A stretch of DNA of 14,048 bases from Candidatus Poseidoniaceae archaeon (lineage in GTDB: Archaea > Thermoplasmatota > Poseidoniia > Poseidoniales > Poseidoniaceae), in NCBI GenBank assembly GCA_030741455.1, contig JASLVI010000027.1, positions 1 to 14,048 of the forward strand, given 5' to 3'. Of the stretch, positions 6,024 through 14,048 are shown in pieces. The translations under genes and the position numbers were made by a program. Every line of letters begins with the position of its first letter. Position 1 is the stretch's first letter. The notes below the pieces were generated by a model. The model made no database searches, was not told the DNA's origin, and worked only from the letters and a program-made list of their open reading frames with translations.

Positions 6024-6443
6024 TCAAAAGCCATCTAATGCGAACACAAAGAACACAAAGAGAACGGCTGGGATGATGAATAAAGCGAGCGTGACGTAAC
6101 CGAGAACGTATCCAAACACACCTTGCGTTCGACCGACACCACCGAGTTGGAGAGCGTTGCTGGCCCCTGAATGGCCGAATGCAATTCCAAGAATACCCAA
6201 AAACCAACTAAAGAAACAGAAAAATGGGAGCATAAATCCAAGAAACGTTAGACTGAACCCTGAAATCCCAAAGATCAGCCCTAATGTTGCAGTCGTATTC
6301 GTAACCGGTGCATTGTGAAAATGCTGATTATTCACATAGGCTTGAGGTTGCCCCGTAAATGTTGGAGTCTGTTGAATCGGTTGCTGAATCGTTACCGATT
6401 GGATGGGAACGGATGCTGGACGCTGTTTTGAACCATCGGCCAT
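6024..6443 (-). CDS. Small DUF4190-like membrane protein
   Basis: The protein has 139 residues. The first 50 are Gln/Pro/Thr-rich and probably disordered (for example IQQPIQQTPTF). Hydrophobic segments follow at about 53-73, 76-90 and 109-136. The arrangement LGLIFGISGF, then LGILGIAFGHSGASNA, then GRTQGVFGYVLGY matches the DUF4190 pattern of a membrane hairpin with an FGHxA-type loop and a following GxxLGY helix. Proteins of this type usually have an uncharacterised role at the membrane. ATG at 6443 is preferred to a GTG nine bases upstream; neither has a good ribosome binding site. It begins 39 bases after the pckA stop on the same strand, so the two may share a transcript, but a functional link is not implied. 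The protein ends in a phenylalanine-rich stretch encoded by a small tandem repeat. Confidence 0.7.
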   Translation of the reverse strand: MADGSKQRPASVPIQSVTIQQPIQQTPTFTGQPQAYVNNQHFHNAPVTNTTATLGLIFGISGFSLTFLGFMLPFFCFFSWFLGILGIAFGHSGASNALQLGGVGRTQGVFGYVLGYVTLALFIIPAVLFVFFVFALDGF

Positions 6444-6482
6444 AGCGTGCACTCGACATACGAGATAATCAACCTGTTCCCG

Positions 6483-8075
6483 TCAAACTGCTTTTGGTGC
6501 TGCTTGATTTACGGAATCTGAAACGCCTGAAGCATATCGTTCGAAATTCTCGTTGAACATGTTGGCGAGTTGATCGGCTGTTGCATCGTATGCATTCTTA
6601 TCATCCCACGTTGTTCGAGGTTGCAAAACTTCGCTCGGAACATCTGGACAGGATGTTGGCACTTCGAATCCGAATCGCTCGTCTTTGACGTAGGCAACAT
6701 CGTCGAGTTCCCCATCGAGTGCAGCGTTAAGCATGGCTCGAGTGTAGCGGATTTTCATACGCTTTCCTACACCATATGGCCCACCGTTCCAACCCGTATT
6801 AATGAGCCAGGCTGTCGAACCATGCTGCTCCATCTTCGCAGAGAGAAGGTCAGCATAGACACCTGGATGCATTGGCATGAACGGTTCTCCAAAGCAAGCA
6901 GAGAAGGTCGCTTGTGGCTCTTTGACACCTACTTCAGTCCCTGCGACCTTTGCAGTATAGCCAGAAATGAAATGGTAAGCAGCTTGCTCTGGCGTCAGTC
7001 GAGAAATTGGCGGGAGAACTCCAAAGGCATCACAGGTCAAGAAAATAACATTCTGCGGATGGCCACCGCGCGAATCCATCGTACGATTGTCGATGAATTC
7101 GATCGGATAGGAGCCTCGTGTGTTCTGCGTTTTGCTGACATCAGTAAAATCGGGTACGCCTTCCACATCGAGGACAACATTCTCGAGAACGGTTCCTCGG
7201 CGTCGAGTGGTTCCAAAAATCTCAGGCTCATCCTCTTCAGACAGATCGATGAGTTTCGCATAGCAGCCACCTTCGAAATTAAAGACACCATTCGCCCCCC
7301 AACCATGTTCATCATCTCCGATGAGTGCACGCTTCGGGTCTGCAGAAAGCGTGGTCTTTCCTGTACCGGAAAGACCAAAGAAAATCGCCGTGTTCTCGCC
7401 GTTCGTATTTGCAGAACAATGCATTGGAAGGATGCCTTTCTTTGGAAGAATGAGATTCATGACCGAGAAAATCGATTTCTTAATCTCACCAGCGTATCGT
7501 GTTCCACCGATGATAACTTCACCAGCAGCGTAGTTGACGATGACGAAACATTGCGAGTTCAGTGAGGCATCATCCGCTTCAAAGTGCGGTGCATGGAAAA
7601 CGGTGAATTCTGGCATATGGGAGGCAAGTTCTTCCACCGATGGTCGGATGAACATATTTCTTGCAAAGGTACTGTGCCAAGCGTTGTGGGTGATGACGCG
7701 AATCGGAAGCGCTTCGCTCGGTTCTGCACCACAGGCCAAATCTTGAACGAACAATGCATCTTGTTTCGAGAGATAATCGATGACTTGCGCACGCATGCGC
7801 TCAAATGTACCAAGATCGGTCGAGACATTGACATCACCCCAATTTACATCGCCGTTTGTCGTATCTTCATCGACGATGTACTTGTCATTGGGTGAACGCC
7901 CTGTGCGCTCTCCTGTTTCGGTGACAAGTGCTCCATGAGCGCTCAAAACGCCTTCATTTCTTGACAATGAAATGTCGATCAGTGCATTGGTATCGAGGTT
8001 CCAATGAACCGTGCCTGTGGCGTTGATGCCATGAGCAGTAAGTGGGGTCGATGTCGGGGTGGAGGTCTCCGCCAT
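6483..8075 (-). CDS. pckA: ATP-dependent phosphoenolpyruvate carboxykinase
   Basis: This full-length 530-residue enzyme converts oxaloacetate and ATP to phosphoenolpyruvate, ADP and CO2, the first committed step of gluconeogenesis, in the cytoplasm. Diagnostic blocks are RTGRSPNDK (57-65), the substrate and metal region GEIKKSIF (196-203) with LPMHCSAN (216-223), the P-loop GLSGTGKTTLS (234-244), and the metal-binding IGDDEHGWG (252-260). These are the ATP-type, not GTP-type, signatures. The length is normal for the family. ATG at 8075 has no recognisable ribosome binding site; a TATA-like element about 50 bases upstream could give a leader of roughly 20-25 bases. It diverges from the giant membrane protein gene and is followed by the DUF4190-like gene. 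Identification is essentially certain. Confidence 0.98.
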   Translation of the reverse strand: MAETSTPTSTPLTAHGINATGTVHWNLDTNALIDISLSRNEGVLSAHGALVTETGERTGRSPNDKYIVDEDTTNGDVNWGDVNVSTDLGTFERMRAQVIDYLSKQDALFVQDLACGAEPSEALPIRVITHNAWHSTFARNMFIRPSVEELASHMPEFTVFHAPHFEADDASLNSQCFVIVNYAAGEVIIGGTRYAGEIKKSIFSVMNLILPKKGILPMHCSANTNGENTAIFFGLSGTGKTTLSADPKRALIGDDEHGWGANGVFNFEGGCYAKLIDLSEEDEPEIFGTTRRRGTVLENVVLDVEGVPDFTDVSKTQNTRGSYPIEFIDNRTMDSRGGHPQNVIFLTCDAFGVLPPISRLTPEQAAYHFISGYTAKVAGTEVGVKEPQATFSACFGEPFMPMHPGVYADLLSAKMEQHGSTAWLINTGWNGGPYGVGKRMKIRYTRAMLNAALDGELDDVAYVKDERFGFEVPTSCPDVPSEVLQPRTTWDDKNAYDATADQLANMFNENFERYASGVSDSVNQAAPKAV

Positions 8076-8121
8076 GTTTGCGGCTATCGCGGACCATCTT
8101 TGTCCCTTTCTCTTCGACCAT

Positions 8122-8130
8122 CATAAAATC
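8122..8130. promoter_or_regulatory. Candidate shared TATA-like element between divergent pckA and membrane protein genes
   Basis: CATAAAATC is the only strongly AT-rich patch in the 113-base gap. Read on the minus strand (GATTTTATG) it lies about 50 bases from the pckA ATG; on the plus strand it is about 63 bases from the ATG at 8189. Either or both genes could use it. No other element was confirmed. Confidence 0.3.
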
Positions 8131-8188
8131 AACATGATTGGAACAGGAGTGGAGAAGGTTTCAAACGGGACGCTGCTCGGACATAAGC

Positions 8189-11100
8189 ATGGAGGAGAAG
8201 GTATCAGACCACGATGATGTGGAAGATGATGTTCTCCGCGCCAAAGAATTCCGCCGTGGAGGCGGAATAGATCTTGGCCAATTCATGATTCAAGATGTTG
8301 AAGAAGAAGTCGAAGAAGAGGAAATGGTTCTCGAACAAGAAGTCGACGAAGCTGTTGGTGAGATGGCTTCCTTTTTCGAAGGAGAAGGTGAACAATCCAA
8401 TGAAGCAGGGTCCATCAAACGAGATGGGACCGTCGATGAAGCATCGGCACCGGATAGTGTCACGGACATGGCCGTTCATGGAGAGCGTCGACTAGGTTTC
8501 GGCCTTCTCGCAGGCATGGTCCTCGTATGGTCGGTTCTTGGCTGGGTCGTAGGTACGGCGTTGCCTCCCTTGATTGGAGGCCCTCTCCTCATCATCATGG
8601 GATTGTCTGGCCTCTGGGCCGGGGAAAAATGGATTCCAAACCCAACCATGCATCTCCTCGGAGTTACATGGGTCATTATTTCGATGAAGATTCTCTATGG
8701 TTTTGCTCTCGACGTCCATCATTGGGGTTGGTTGAATGACTCACCACTTGGAGCAGATCTTTCGCTTGGAATCTTCTTGTTGATTCTGATTGGCTTCAAC
8801 ATCCTCATTGCTCAACGTCACGATGATGATGCGATTGCTGCACAAGCAACGCTTGTTCTCCTCGCCCTCGGTAGTGCAACGGGTGCAATGTACGATGAAA
8901 TCGGTGTAGCGGGGATGATTCTTCTCGGAACATGGTCCATGCATGGACTTGCTTTAGTGCGAAAATCGGGCAATCTTGCAAGTCTTGGTATCGCCGTTTC
9001 CTATCTATGGATTGGCCTGCACGCATTCTCCAACGATTGGACGATCGCAACCATCGAAATCGTATCCTTTGACGATGATCTCTTGCTCTTCATGTTGATG
9101 TTTGCTGTGACTGCAACCAATGCTGTTATCGCAACACAATTCCATAAGGCAGACAATTGGTTTTCTGCTGCTGCAAAGGCGCTTGGACTCGGCAAACCAG
9201 GTCTGTGGGCGATTTCTGTCGGTCTTGGAATGATTGGAGCATTGCTTTCAATTGCTGCAAATCGCGATGAAACAGGTTATGCGTTAGCACAATTACTGCT
9301 TTTGATGAGTGCTTTTGGCGGCTCATACTTGGCTGTCCGCGGTGTTGAATGGAAGCGCCTTGCGCCCTTCATTCTCTTCCCTGCACCGTTCTTGCTTGCA
9401 CTTGTGATCCTTCTCAATCTTGAAGTGTTCACTCTCGATATTGCCAATCTAAGTGGTTACAGCATCTATGCGATTCTTACCGCACTGCTTACCTCGATTG
9501 CATTGCTGAGGAACCAGCAAGCCGTGTCTGACCATGTTTTGTGGATTGGGGGCATCGTCATCGTCATTCTTCTCACCATCCTTATTCCTGCTGAAACAAA
9601 TGGCTGGCAACTTCTCGCATCGCAAGCAGCGGTATGGATTGGTATGGCTTGGCTTGGCGTACAACGACGTTCACCATCGATTTCAGGTGTTGCCGTCTTG
9701 ATGCCATGGGCTTGGTTACTGATGTTCGCAACCGATGTTGAATCGAGAATGTTCTCCAACGATTTCATTCCTGTTAATTTGGACGAGCAACACGTTGCTG
9801 CTTGGATGCTGGTGTTGATTCTTCAGCAACTCTATGTCAATCTCAATCAAGGTCAATCGACGTTGAATCTCGCTGGAAGGCTTGCTGGACTAAGCGAACT
9901 TGGAGCGAGAGCACGCGATTCTGGTTTGTTGCAATTGTGGAATCTTTCCTTCATCCTCTCGATTGTTTCCGTTTGGGGCATTACTCGCGTTGGAGGGATG
10001 CCAGCCTGGGGATTGATTGGCGTCATGGCAGCCATTCTTGTTTTCCATGGAGCATTGGTTGCACTCGGTCAACATCGAGGTCAGCCACGCACCATGCTCG
10101 TTGTTTGGAGCATCTTTGCCATTCAGTTCGGTTGGAAGTTTGGACACACATCCATGTTTGCAGCTTCAATGGTTGCAGGCTGTTCGCTGATGTTGGCCCA
10201 TACCGATCAATTCCTTGAGGAAAAGAACATCATCAAGCGTAATCAGAGCAACAACATCGTCACGTTCCAACTCTTGGTCATGAGTGCGTTGCTTGTCATA
10301 CCTGCACTTCGCGACAATGCATCATTGGAATTGACCGATGCAGATTGGTTTCCACAAGCAACACAAGATGCCATCATGATGGGTCTGATAGGATTAGGGA
10401 CGCTCTTCCATTTCTTGCGTCGCGTCACAAAAATGGACAAATTGTTGCCACCAACATTGGCGACTGTTACGATGGTTGGCGTGATGTTGTTTACCGGCGT
10501 CACTCTCGAAATTGAACTCCTTACAACCCTTGCATTGTTGAGTTTTGTTGGCTCTGGAGCCTATCTTGCAGTTCAAGGCGAGTGGCGCTCAGGAATGCGT
10601 TCTGTCGCTCGAAGAGAAGAGCGAATGAAAGCCATTGAAGCAAAACAACAAACACAGATCGCTCATGAGCAAAACTCGGATGAAACAGGTGTACAATTGA
10701 TCGATCCGACCATGATCGAATTGGCCGAGAAACAGAAGAAGCGTTCCAAACGAGCGGGTTCGACGGGCGAGATGGATCTTGAACTTGGCGACATCCAACA
10801 TCGACCAAGCATTGTCCTCTCATTCCTTGTTGTAACCATATTGACGTCCGTTTTCTTTGCCTATTTCAGCGGTTCAGGGCTCATTGCCTTGCTATTGATG
10901 GGGGGCATGTCCTTCCTGTTCATCAGTCTCGCTCGCTTGCGAGCTGATTCCCTTAATCTGAGATTGATCGATGTGTTGGGCGTTGAAATTCCAATTGCAT
11001 TAGCGATGGCAGGATTGGTATTGGTTCATATTGCGGCTCGAATGACCCAAGGAACGATTCTGCTCGTCGAACAATTTGAGTTGTTGGCACTTCTTCTAGC

Positions 11101-11986
11101 ATTGGTTGCTATGGGAAGTTTTTCCCTGGTCGGTCGTAATGACCTCGGCGTACGTATTCCAAACATCCTCGACATGATTGTTGGCTTACTGGTTCTTGAC
11201 CGAATCATTGGTGTTCTCGCTGGAGGCGAAGTGCCTGTTCCAACACTTACCAACCCATTCGAATTCAGTGATGCATCATGGATGATCCCAGTCATAACAA
11301 ACGAAGTTGTTCTCATCATCGCTGCCTTATTGTGGAATTGGGTTGAGCGAGAACGACGAAACCGAGGCTTGCAAGATCACCGAGGAGCGATGGGGCGTAT
11401 CGCATACGCAGTATCCATTCTTCTGCTCTCCTTTGGCCCAGCAGCATTGCTTGCATTGACCTTGATGATTCGACGTGGATGGGAATGGAAACAACCTGCA
11501 GTTCTCATGGTCGGTTTCATCGTCCTCCCTATTGCATTGAACGAGTTGGTTTGGTGGATTGAGAGCGAATATGGTATTCCATTGTTTGAGATGTGGATGT
11601 CCTCAATCGTCATCGGTTTATTGGGCTTGATCGCTGGTGGAATTGCAACATATACTGAACGGGGTTTGTGGATTTCAGCATCGCTTTGGGTCGCTCAAGT
11701 CCTGTTCATCTTCTCAGGAATCCTTTCACCATCCTTGCTGTTGTTCGTTCTCCTCATCTTAGCGATGTCAGCGACTTCTTGGGTCATTGGTGTTTTGACC
11801 TTGCGAAGAGGTTGGCGAATCGTTGGATTCCTCAATCTCGTTGTTGCATGGATTGTAGCGAGTGTGTTGATCTATCAAGGCATGACTGCGCTTGCAGCAC
11901 TTGCCTTGCTTCTGGCAACTGCTGTTCTGTTAGCGATCATCACCTATCTTACACAGTCGCGTGATGAACTTCTCGCCTCTCAATAA
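8189..11986 (+). CDS. Giant polytopic membrane protein of unknown function (about 36 spans)
   Basis: I do not recognise this 1265-residue protein. Residues 1-97 are soluble and strongly acidic with an EEEVEEEE run. From about residue 100 there is an almost continuous series of hydrophobic helices: roughly 24 up to residue 795, then a charged, probably cytoplasmic loop (about 795-870, RREERMKAIEAKQQ then EKQKKRSKRAG), then about 12 more to residue 1258. No ATP-binding motif, signal peptide, long extracellular domain or known transporter signature was seen. The layout resembles very large prokaryotic proteins of the DUF2339 type in number of spans, but I cannot show homology. ATG at 8189 is preferred; a TTG at 8138 directly follows an in-frame stop and is the only longer option. 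Its stop overlaps the end of the convergent glmM-like gene by seven bases. A role as transporter, scaffold or envelope polymer enzyme is possible but unproven. Confidence 0.88.
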   Translation: MEEKVSDHDDVEDDVLRAKEFRRGGGIDLGQFMIQDVEEEVEEEEMVLEQEVDEAVGEMASFFEGEGEQSNEAGSIKRDGTVDEASAPDSVTDMAVHGERRLGFGLLAGMVLVWSVLGWVVGTALPPLIGGPLLIIMGLSGLWAGEKWIPNPTMHLLGVTWVIISMKILYGFALDVHHWGWLNDSPLGADLSLGIFLLILIGFNILIAQRHDDDAIAAQATLVLLALGSATGAMYDEIGVAGMILLGTWSMHGLALVRKSGNLASLGIAVSYLWIGLHAFSNDWTIATIEIVSFDDDLLLFMLMFAVTATNAVIATQFHKADNWFSAAAKALGLGKPGLWAISVGLGMIGALLSIAANRDETGYALAQLLLLMSAFGGSYLAVRGVEWKRLAPFILFPAPFLLALVILLNLEVFTLDIANLSGYSIYAILTALLTSIALLRNQQAVSDHVLWIGGIVIVILLTILIPAETNGWQLLASQAAVWIGMAWLGVQRRSPSISGVAVLMPWAWLLMFATDVESRMFSNDFIPVNLDEQHVAAWMLVLILQQLYVNLNQGQSTLNLAGRLAGLSELGARARDSGLLQLWNLSFILSIVSVWGITRVGGMPAWGLIGVMAAILVFHGALVALGQHRGQPRTMLVVWSIFAIQFGWKFGHTSMFAASMVAGCSLMLAHTDQFLEEKNIIKRNQSNNIVTFQLLVMSALLVIPALRDNASLELTDADWFPQATQDAIMMGLIGLGTLFHFLRRVTKMDKLLPPTLATVTMVGVMLFTGVTLEIELLTTLALLSFVGSGAYLAVQGEWRSGMRSVARREERMKAIEAKQQTQIAHEQNSDETGVQLIDPTMIELAEKQKKRSKRAGSTGEMDLELGDIQHRPSIVLSFLVVTILTSVFFAYFSGSGLIALLLMGGMSFLFISLARLRADSLNLRLIDVLGVEIPIALAMAGLVLVHIAARMTQGTILLVEQFELLALLLALVAMGSFSLVGRNDLGVRIPNILDMIVGLLVLDRIIGVLAGGEVPVPTLTNPFEFSDASWMIPVITNEVVLIIAALLWNWVERERRNRGLQDHRGAMGRIAYAVSILLLSFGPAALLALTLMIRRGWEWKQPAVLMVGFIVLPIALNELVWWIESEYGIPLFEMWMSSIVIGLLGLIAGGIATYTERGLWISASLWVAQVLFIFSGILSPSLLLFVLLILAMSATSWVIGVLTLRRGWRIVGFLNLVVAWIVASVLIYQGMTALAALALLLATAVLLAIITYLTQSRDELLASQ

Positions 11987-13572
11987 GCAATAGGATTGAA
12001 GGTTCGTAACAATAAGTTCTGAACAGAACGCATCAACAACATGGCATCAAAGCCTGGTTCCGATTCTGAAAATCTAAGACTGATGCTGGTTTTTTCTTGT
12101 GTTCCGCTGTTCCTCAAACCAAAACTTACGTCCATTCCATTGAGTTGACATCGTATCAGCATTAAATTGGCTTCACCTTCCAATACTGTTCGTTCCCAGT
12201 TCCCAACGTTTCCAGCGAGTTCGAGGTGTGTACGAATCATCGCTTCAACCGTATCTGAAAGTTCATTGCGGCCATCCCACATCCAACGATTGGGATTCTT
12301 CACGCTCAATCGCTTCTTCCAACCTTTTTCCATCGCAGTAGCATCAACATGTTGGAAAGCAAGAAGCGAGAGAAGAAGCGTCATGGCTCCATCTCCAACG
12401 AGACTCCATTCGTTCTTGAGATGCGGATGTGGAGATGGAAGAACGATGTGTCCTGAATCTTCGATACCGAAAAGCAGTGGTTGTTGCTGTGAAATGCCAA
12501 GATGAGGTGCAAGTGCATGCGATAACCAACGATCGCCAACTGCAGTCTCAAAGCCTTGCATTTCCGATTGAAGTTCAATGTTTGAAAGCAACTTGAGATT
12601 TGATTCAATGCTTGCAGCAACCTTCCACGACCGAGGACAAGCACGCAATACTGCATCAGCCATATCATCGCCATCGACCACTTCGATTCCGTCTTCAGTT
12701 TCTCGAACGAAGAGACAACGGTCTCCGTCTCCATCCAGAGCAACCCCTAGAATCGTTCCAACACCGAGAGGAGCAAGCGATTGAATCAGTAAATGACCAC
12801 TTGCTTGAATCTCGCCCCATGACCATGATTGCCCTGGTGACAACTCGCCCGCTCCACAGCCATCATTCATGGCAGGAGCATGGGTGCTAACCTCCGTAAC
12901 GTCCAGCCCTTGTTGTTGCAACCAAGCAGCCAACCAATGTGAAGCATGTCCTTTTGACGAGTCGAGGAGAAGAGAATTGGACCATTGCAATTGGTTTTGG
13001 AAGAGGGGTTGAATCCGGTCGAGTCGCTGTTCCAACCAATGCTGATGGTCAACAACATGTTCACTTGTTGGCTTCATCCATTCTTGACGATCGACCTCAT
13101 CGATCTCACGATCTTCTTGCGCAAGCGAGGAAGCTGTTGAAGAGACGAGCAATTCGTATTCTGGCATCGATTTACGCCCAAGTCCATCAAAGACCTTGAT
13201 GCCAGAATCTTCAACAGGATTGTGGCTTGCTGTAATCATGCAACCCAAACGTGCTTGTGTCTCAAGTACTGCATAATGCAACATGGGTGTTGAGACACAA
13301 CCAATGTGGATAACTTGGCAATTCGAAGCATGGAAGCCCAATGTGAGCCATGCTGCAAGCGTCTCATTGTGTGGACGATCATCCCATCCAACAACAATTT
13401 GGCTTCCTTCTCCATGCTCTGGTAGACAACGCCCGAGTGCTTCGCCAAGCAATTTCATCAACTGCGGCGTCAGTTGACGTTCGTCAACAATACGGTGGAG
13501 TGCTTCCTCATCATCGCACGCATCAAGAACAACGCGTCCACGAATACCATCTGTTCCGAAGAGATTGGACAT
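11980..13572 (-). CDS. glmM: Phosphohexomutase of the GlmM / phosphomannomutase family
   Basis: The protein has 530 residues, about 85 more than a usual GlmM. All four functional loops are visible: the start LFGTDGIRG (4-12), the phosphoserine loop TASHNP (catalytic Ser116), the magnesium loop DGDGDR (280-285), the sugar loop GIEDSGH (369-375), and the phosphate loop RNSGT (487-491). The enzyme moves phosphate between C6 and C1 of a hexose or hexosamine. The extra length is spread between loops rather than in one block. In the phosphate loop the usual RPSGTEP is RNSGTQEK, an unusual variant. ATG at 13572 follows the stop of the upstream beta-helix gene by nine bases, so the two form an operon, supporting an activated (amino)sugar route. 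The symbol is tentative because phosphomannomutase and phosphoglucomutase members look alike. Confidence 0.82.
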   Translation of the reverse strand: MSNLFGTDGIRGRVVLDACDDEEALHRIVDERQLTPQLMKLLGEALGRCLPEHGEGSQIVVGWDDRPHNETLAAWLTLGFHASNCQVIHIGCVSTPMLHYAVLETQARLGCMITASHNPVEDSGIKVFDGLGRKSMPEYELLVSSTASSLAQEDREIDEVDRQEWMKPTSEHVVDHQHWLEQRLDRIQPLFQNQLQWSNSLLLDSSKGHASHWLAAWLQQQGLDVTEVSTHAPAMNDGCGAGELSPGQSWSWGEIQASGHLLIQSLAPLGVGTILGVALDGDGDRCLFVRETEDGIEVVDGDDMADAVLRACPRSWKVAASIESNLKLLSNIELQSEMQGFETAVGDRWLSHALAPHLGISQQQPLLFGIEDSGHIVLPSPHPHLKNEWSLVGDGAMTLLLSLLAFQHVDATAMEKGWKKRLSVKNPNRWMWDGRNELSDTVEAMIRTHLELAGNVGNWERTVLEGEANLMLIRCQLNGMDVSFGLRNSGTQEKTSISLRFSESEPGFDAMLLMRSVQNLLLRTFNPIAY

Positions 13573-13581
13573 GGACTTCCC

Positions 13582-14048
13582 TCAACGCACGACCGATCCT
13601 TCTACGTGGAATCCACCAACCGTTGTATTAGGATGGACCATGCACGATTTGCCGAGAACCGTTCCGGGATTGGTGACGGCATTGCAACCAAGTTGAACGC
13701 TATCACCAAGAATGGCGCCAAATTTACGCAAACCAGTCGCTCGTCGTACATCATCGAGCCAGATACCAATCGGTTGACCATCGTTACGTAAATTGGAGAG
13801 TTTGACACCAGCACCAAGATTCACATCTGAACCTAAGACAGAATCGCCAACGTAGTTGAAATGAGGCGCTTTCGCTCCTGGCAAGAACAACGCATGCTTG
13901 GATTCACTAGCATGGCCAAGCAGGCTTCCTTGCATCATCCACGTGTATTCACGAACATAGGCATGAGAACGAATGGTCGTCTCTGATTCGATCAAACATG
14001 GCCCAATGAGATGAACATGTGGCTCTACAACTGCTCCTTCTGCAACAT
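13582..14048 (-). CDS. Left-handed beta-helix sugar nucleotidyltransferase/acyltransferase, C-terminal part (partial)
   Basis: The gene runs off the window edge; 154 C-terminal residues and the TGA stop are visible, with the frame open to 14048. The sequence shows hexapeptide repeats of a left-handed beta-helix (for example VAEGAVVEPHVHLIGPCLIE) and a GlmU-like core: FLPGAKAPHFNYVGDSVLG, then VNLGAGVKLSNLRNDG. This matches the C-terminal domain of bifunctional sugar-1-phosphate nucleotidyltransferases and N-acetyltransferases. The nucleotidyltransferase domain, if present, lies beyond the edge. It is the first gene of a tight pair with the GlmM-like mutase, which suggests sequential steps from a hexosamine-6-phosphate to a nucleotide sugar such as UDP-GlcNAc. 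The exact sugar and whether the acetyltransferase is active cannot be judged here. Confidence 0.85.
   Translation of the reverse strand, partial: VAEGAVVEPHVHLIGPCLIESETTIRSHAYVREYTWMMQGSLLGHASESKHALFLPGAKAPHFNYVGDSVLGSDVNLGAGVKLSNLRNDGQPIGIWLDDVRRATGLRKFGAILGDSVQLGCNAVTNPGTVLGKSCMVHPNTTVGGFHVEGSVVR

Noticed and set aside
6042..6062. Direct repeat GAACACAAA in the DUF4190-like gene
   Set aside because: Two copies only, within the coding sequence for a Phe/Val-rich helix; not a CRISPR or regulatory repeat.
6570..7565. A 331-codon open frame on the plus strand
   Set aside because: It lies entirely antisense to pckA, whose protein is unmistakable. The translation is rich in Cys, Trp and Arg with no recognisable domain, as expected for a shadow frame.

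Overview
The window looks like a piece of a streamlined, aerobic euryarchaeal chromosome, most like marine group II (Poseidoniales-type) Thermoplasmatota. This is inference. The grounds are GGTGAT-centred ribosome binding sites or no visible ribosome binding site, AT-rich TATA-like elements in place of clear -35/-10 boxes, secreted proteins with a C-terminal membrane anchor, very short intergenic spaces, and convergent genes whose stop codons overlap. Base composition and codon use look even along the window. I see no insertion sequence, CRISPR array, prophage gene, toxin-antitoxin pair or defence gene, and no gene-free stretch longer than about 180 bases.

Layout. Bases 1-2106 (+) are the tail of a respiratory operon: the end of cytochrome c oxidase subunit III, a small subunit IV-like protein, and a large secreted SCO/SenC-type copper chaperone with unusual added domains. 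tRNA-Ser(UGA) lies at 2151-2232, followed by a lipoprotein of unknown function with a long cytoplasmic tail (2284-3726, +). It converges on a diacylglycerol-kinase-family lipid kinase (3723-4760, -). That kinase diverges from bacterial-type bifunctional ribD (4855-5886, +), which converges on tRNA-Arg(UCG) (5890-5963, -). A small DUF4190-like membrane protein (6024-6443, -) and ATP-dependent PEP carboxykinase pckA (6483-8075, -) follow. A 1265-residue protein with roughly 36 membrane spans (8189-11986, +) diverges from pckA. It ends overlapping a GlmM-like phosphohexomutase (11980-13572, -), which sits directly downstream of a left-handed beta-helix sugar nucleotidyltransferase/acyltransferase cut by the window edge (13582-14048, -).

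How the genes fit together. The oxidase subunits and the SCO protein belong to assembly of a copper-containing aerobic terminal oxidase. PckA supports gluconeogenesis. The GlmM-like mutase and the beta-helix enzyme form a two-gene unit for making an activated (amino)sugar. RibD supplies riboflavin. These are mainly housekeeping functions. The most unusual items are the SCO protein, whose C-terminal hairpin appears twice around a roughly 240-residue insertion, the very large orphan membrane protein, and the lipidated, membrane-spanning protein with a disordered cytoplasmic tail. I did not find convincing evidence of a wholly new multi-gene system.
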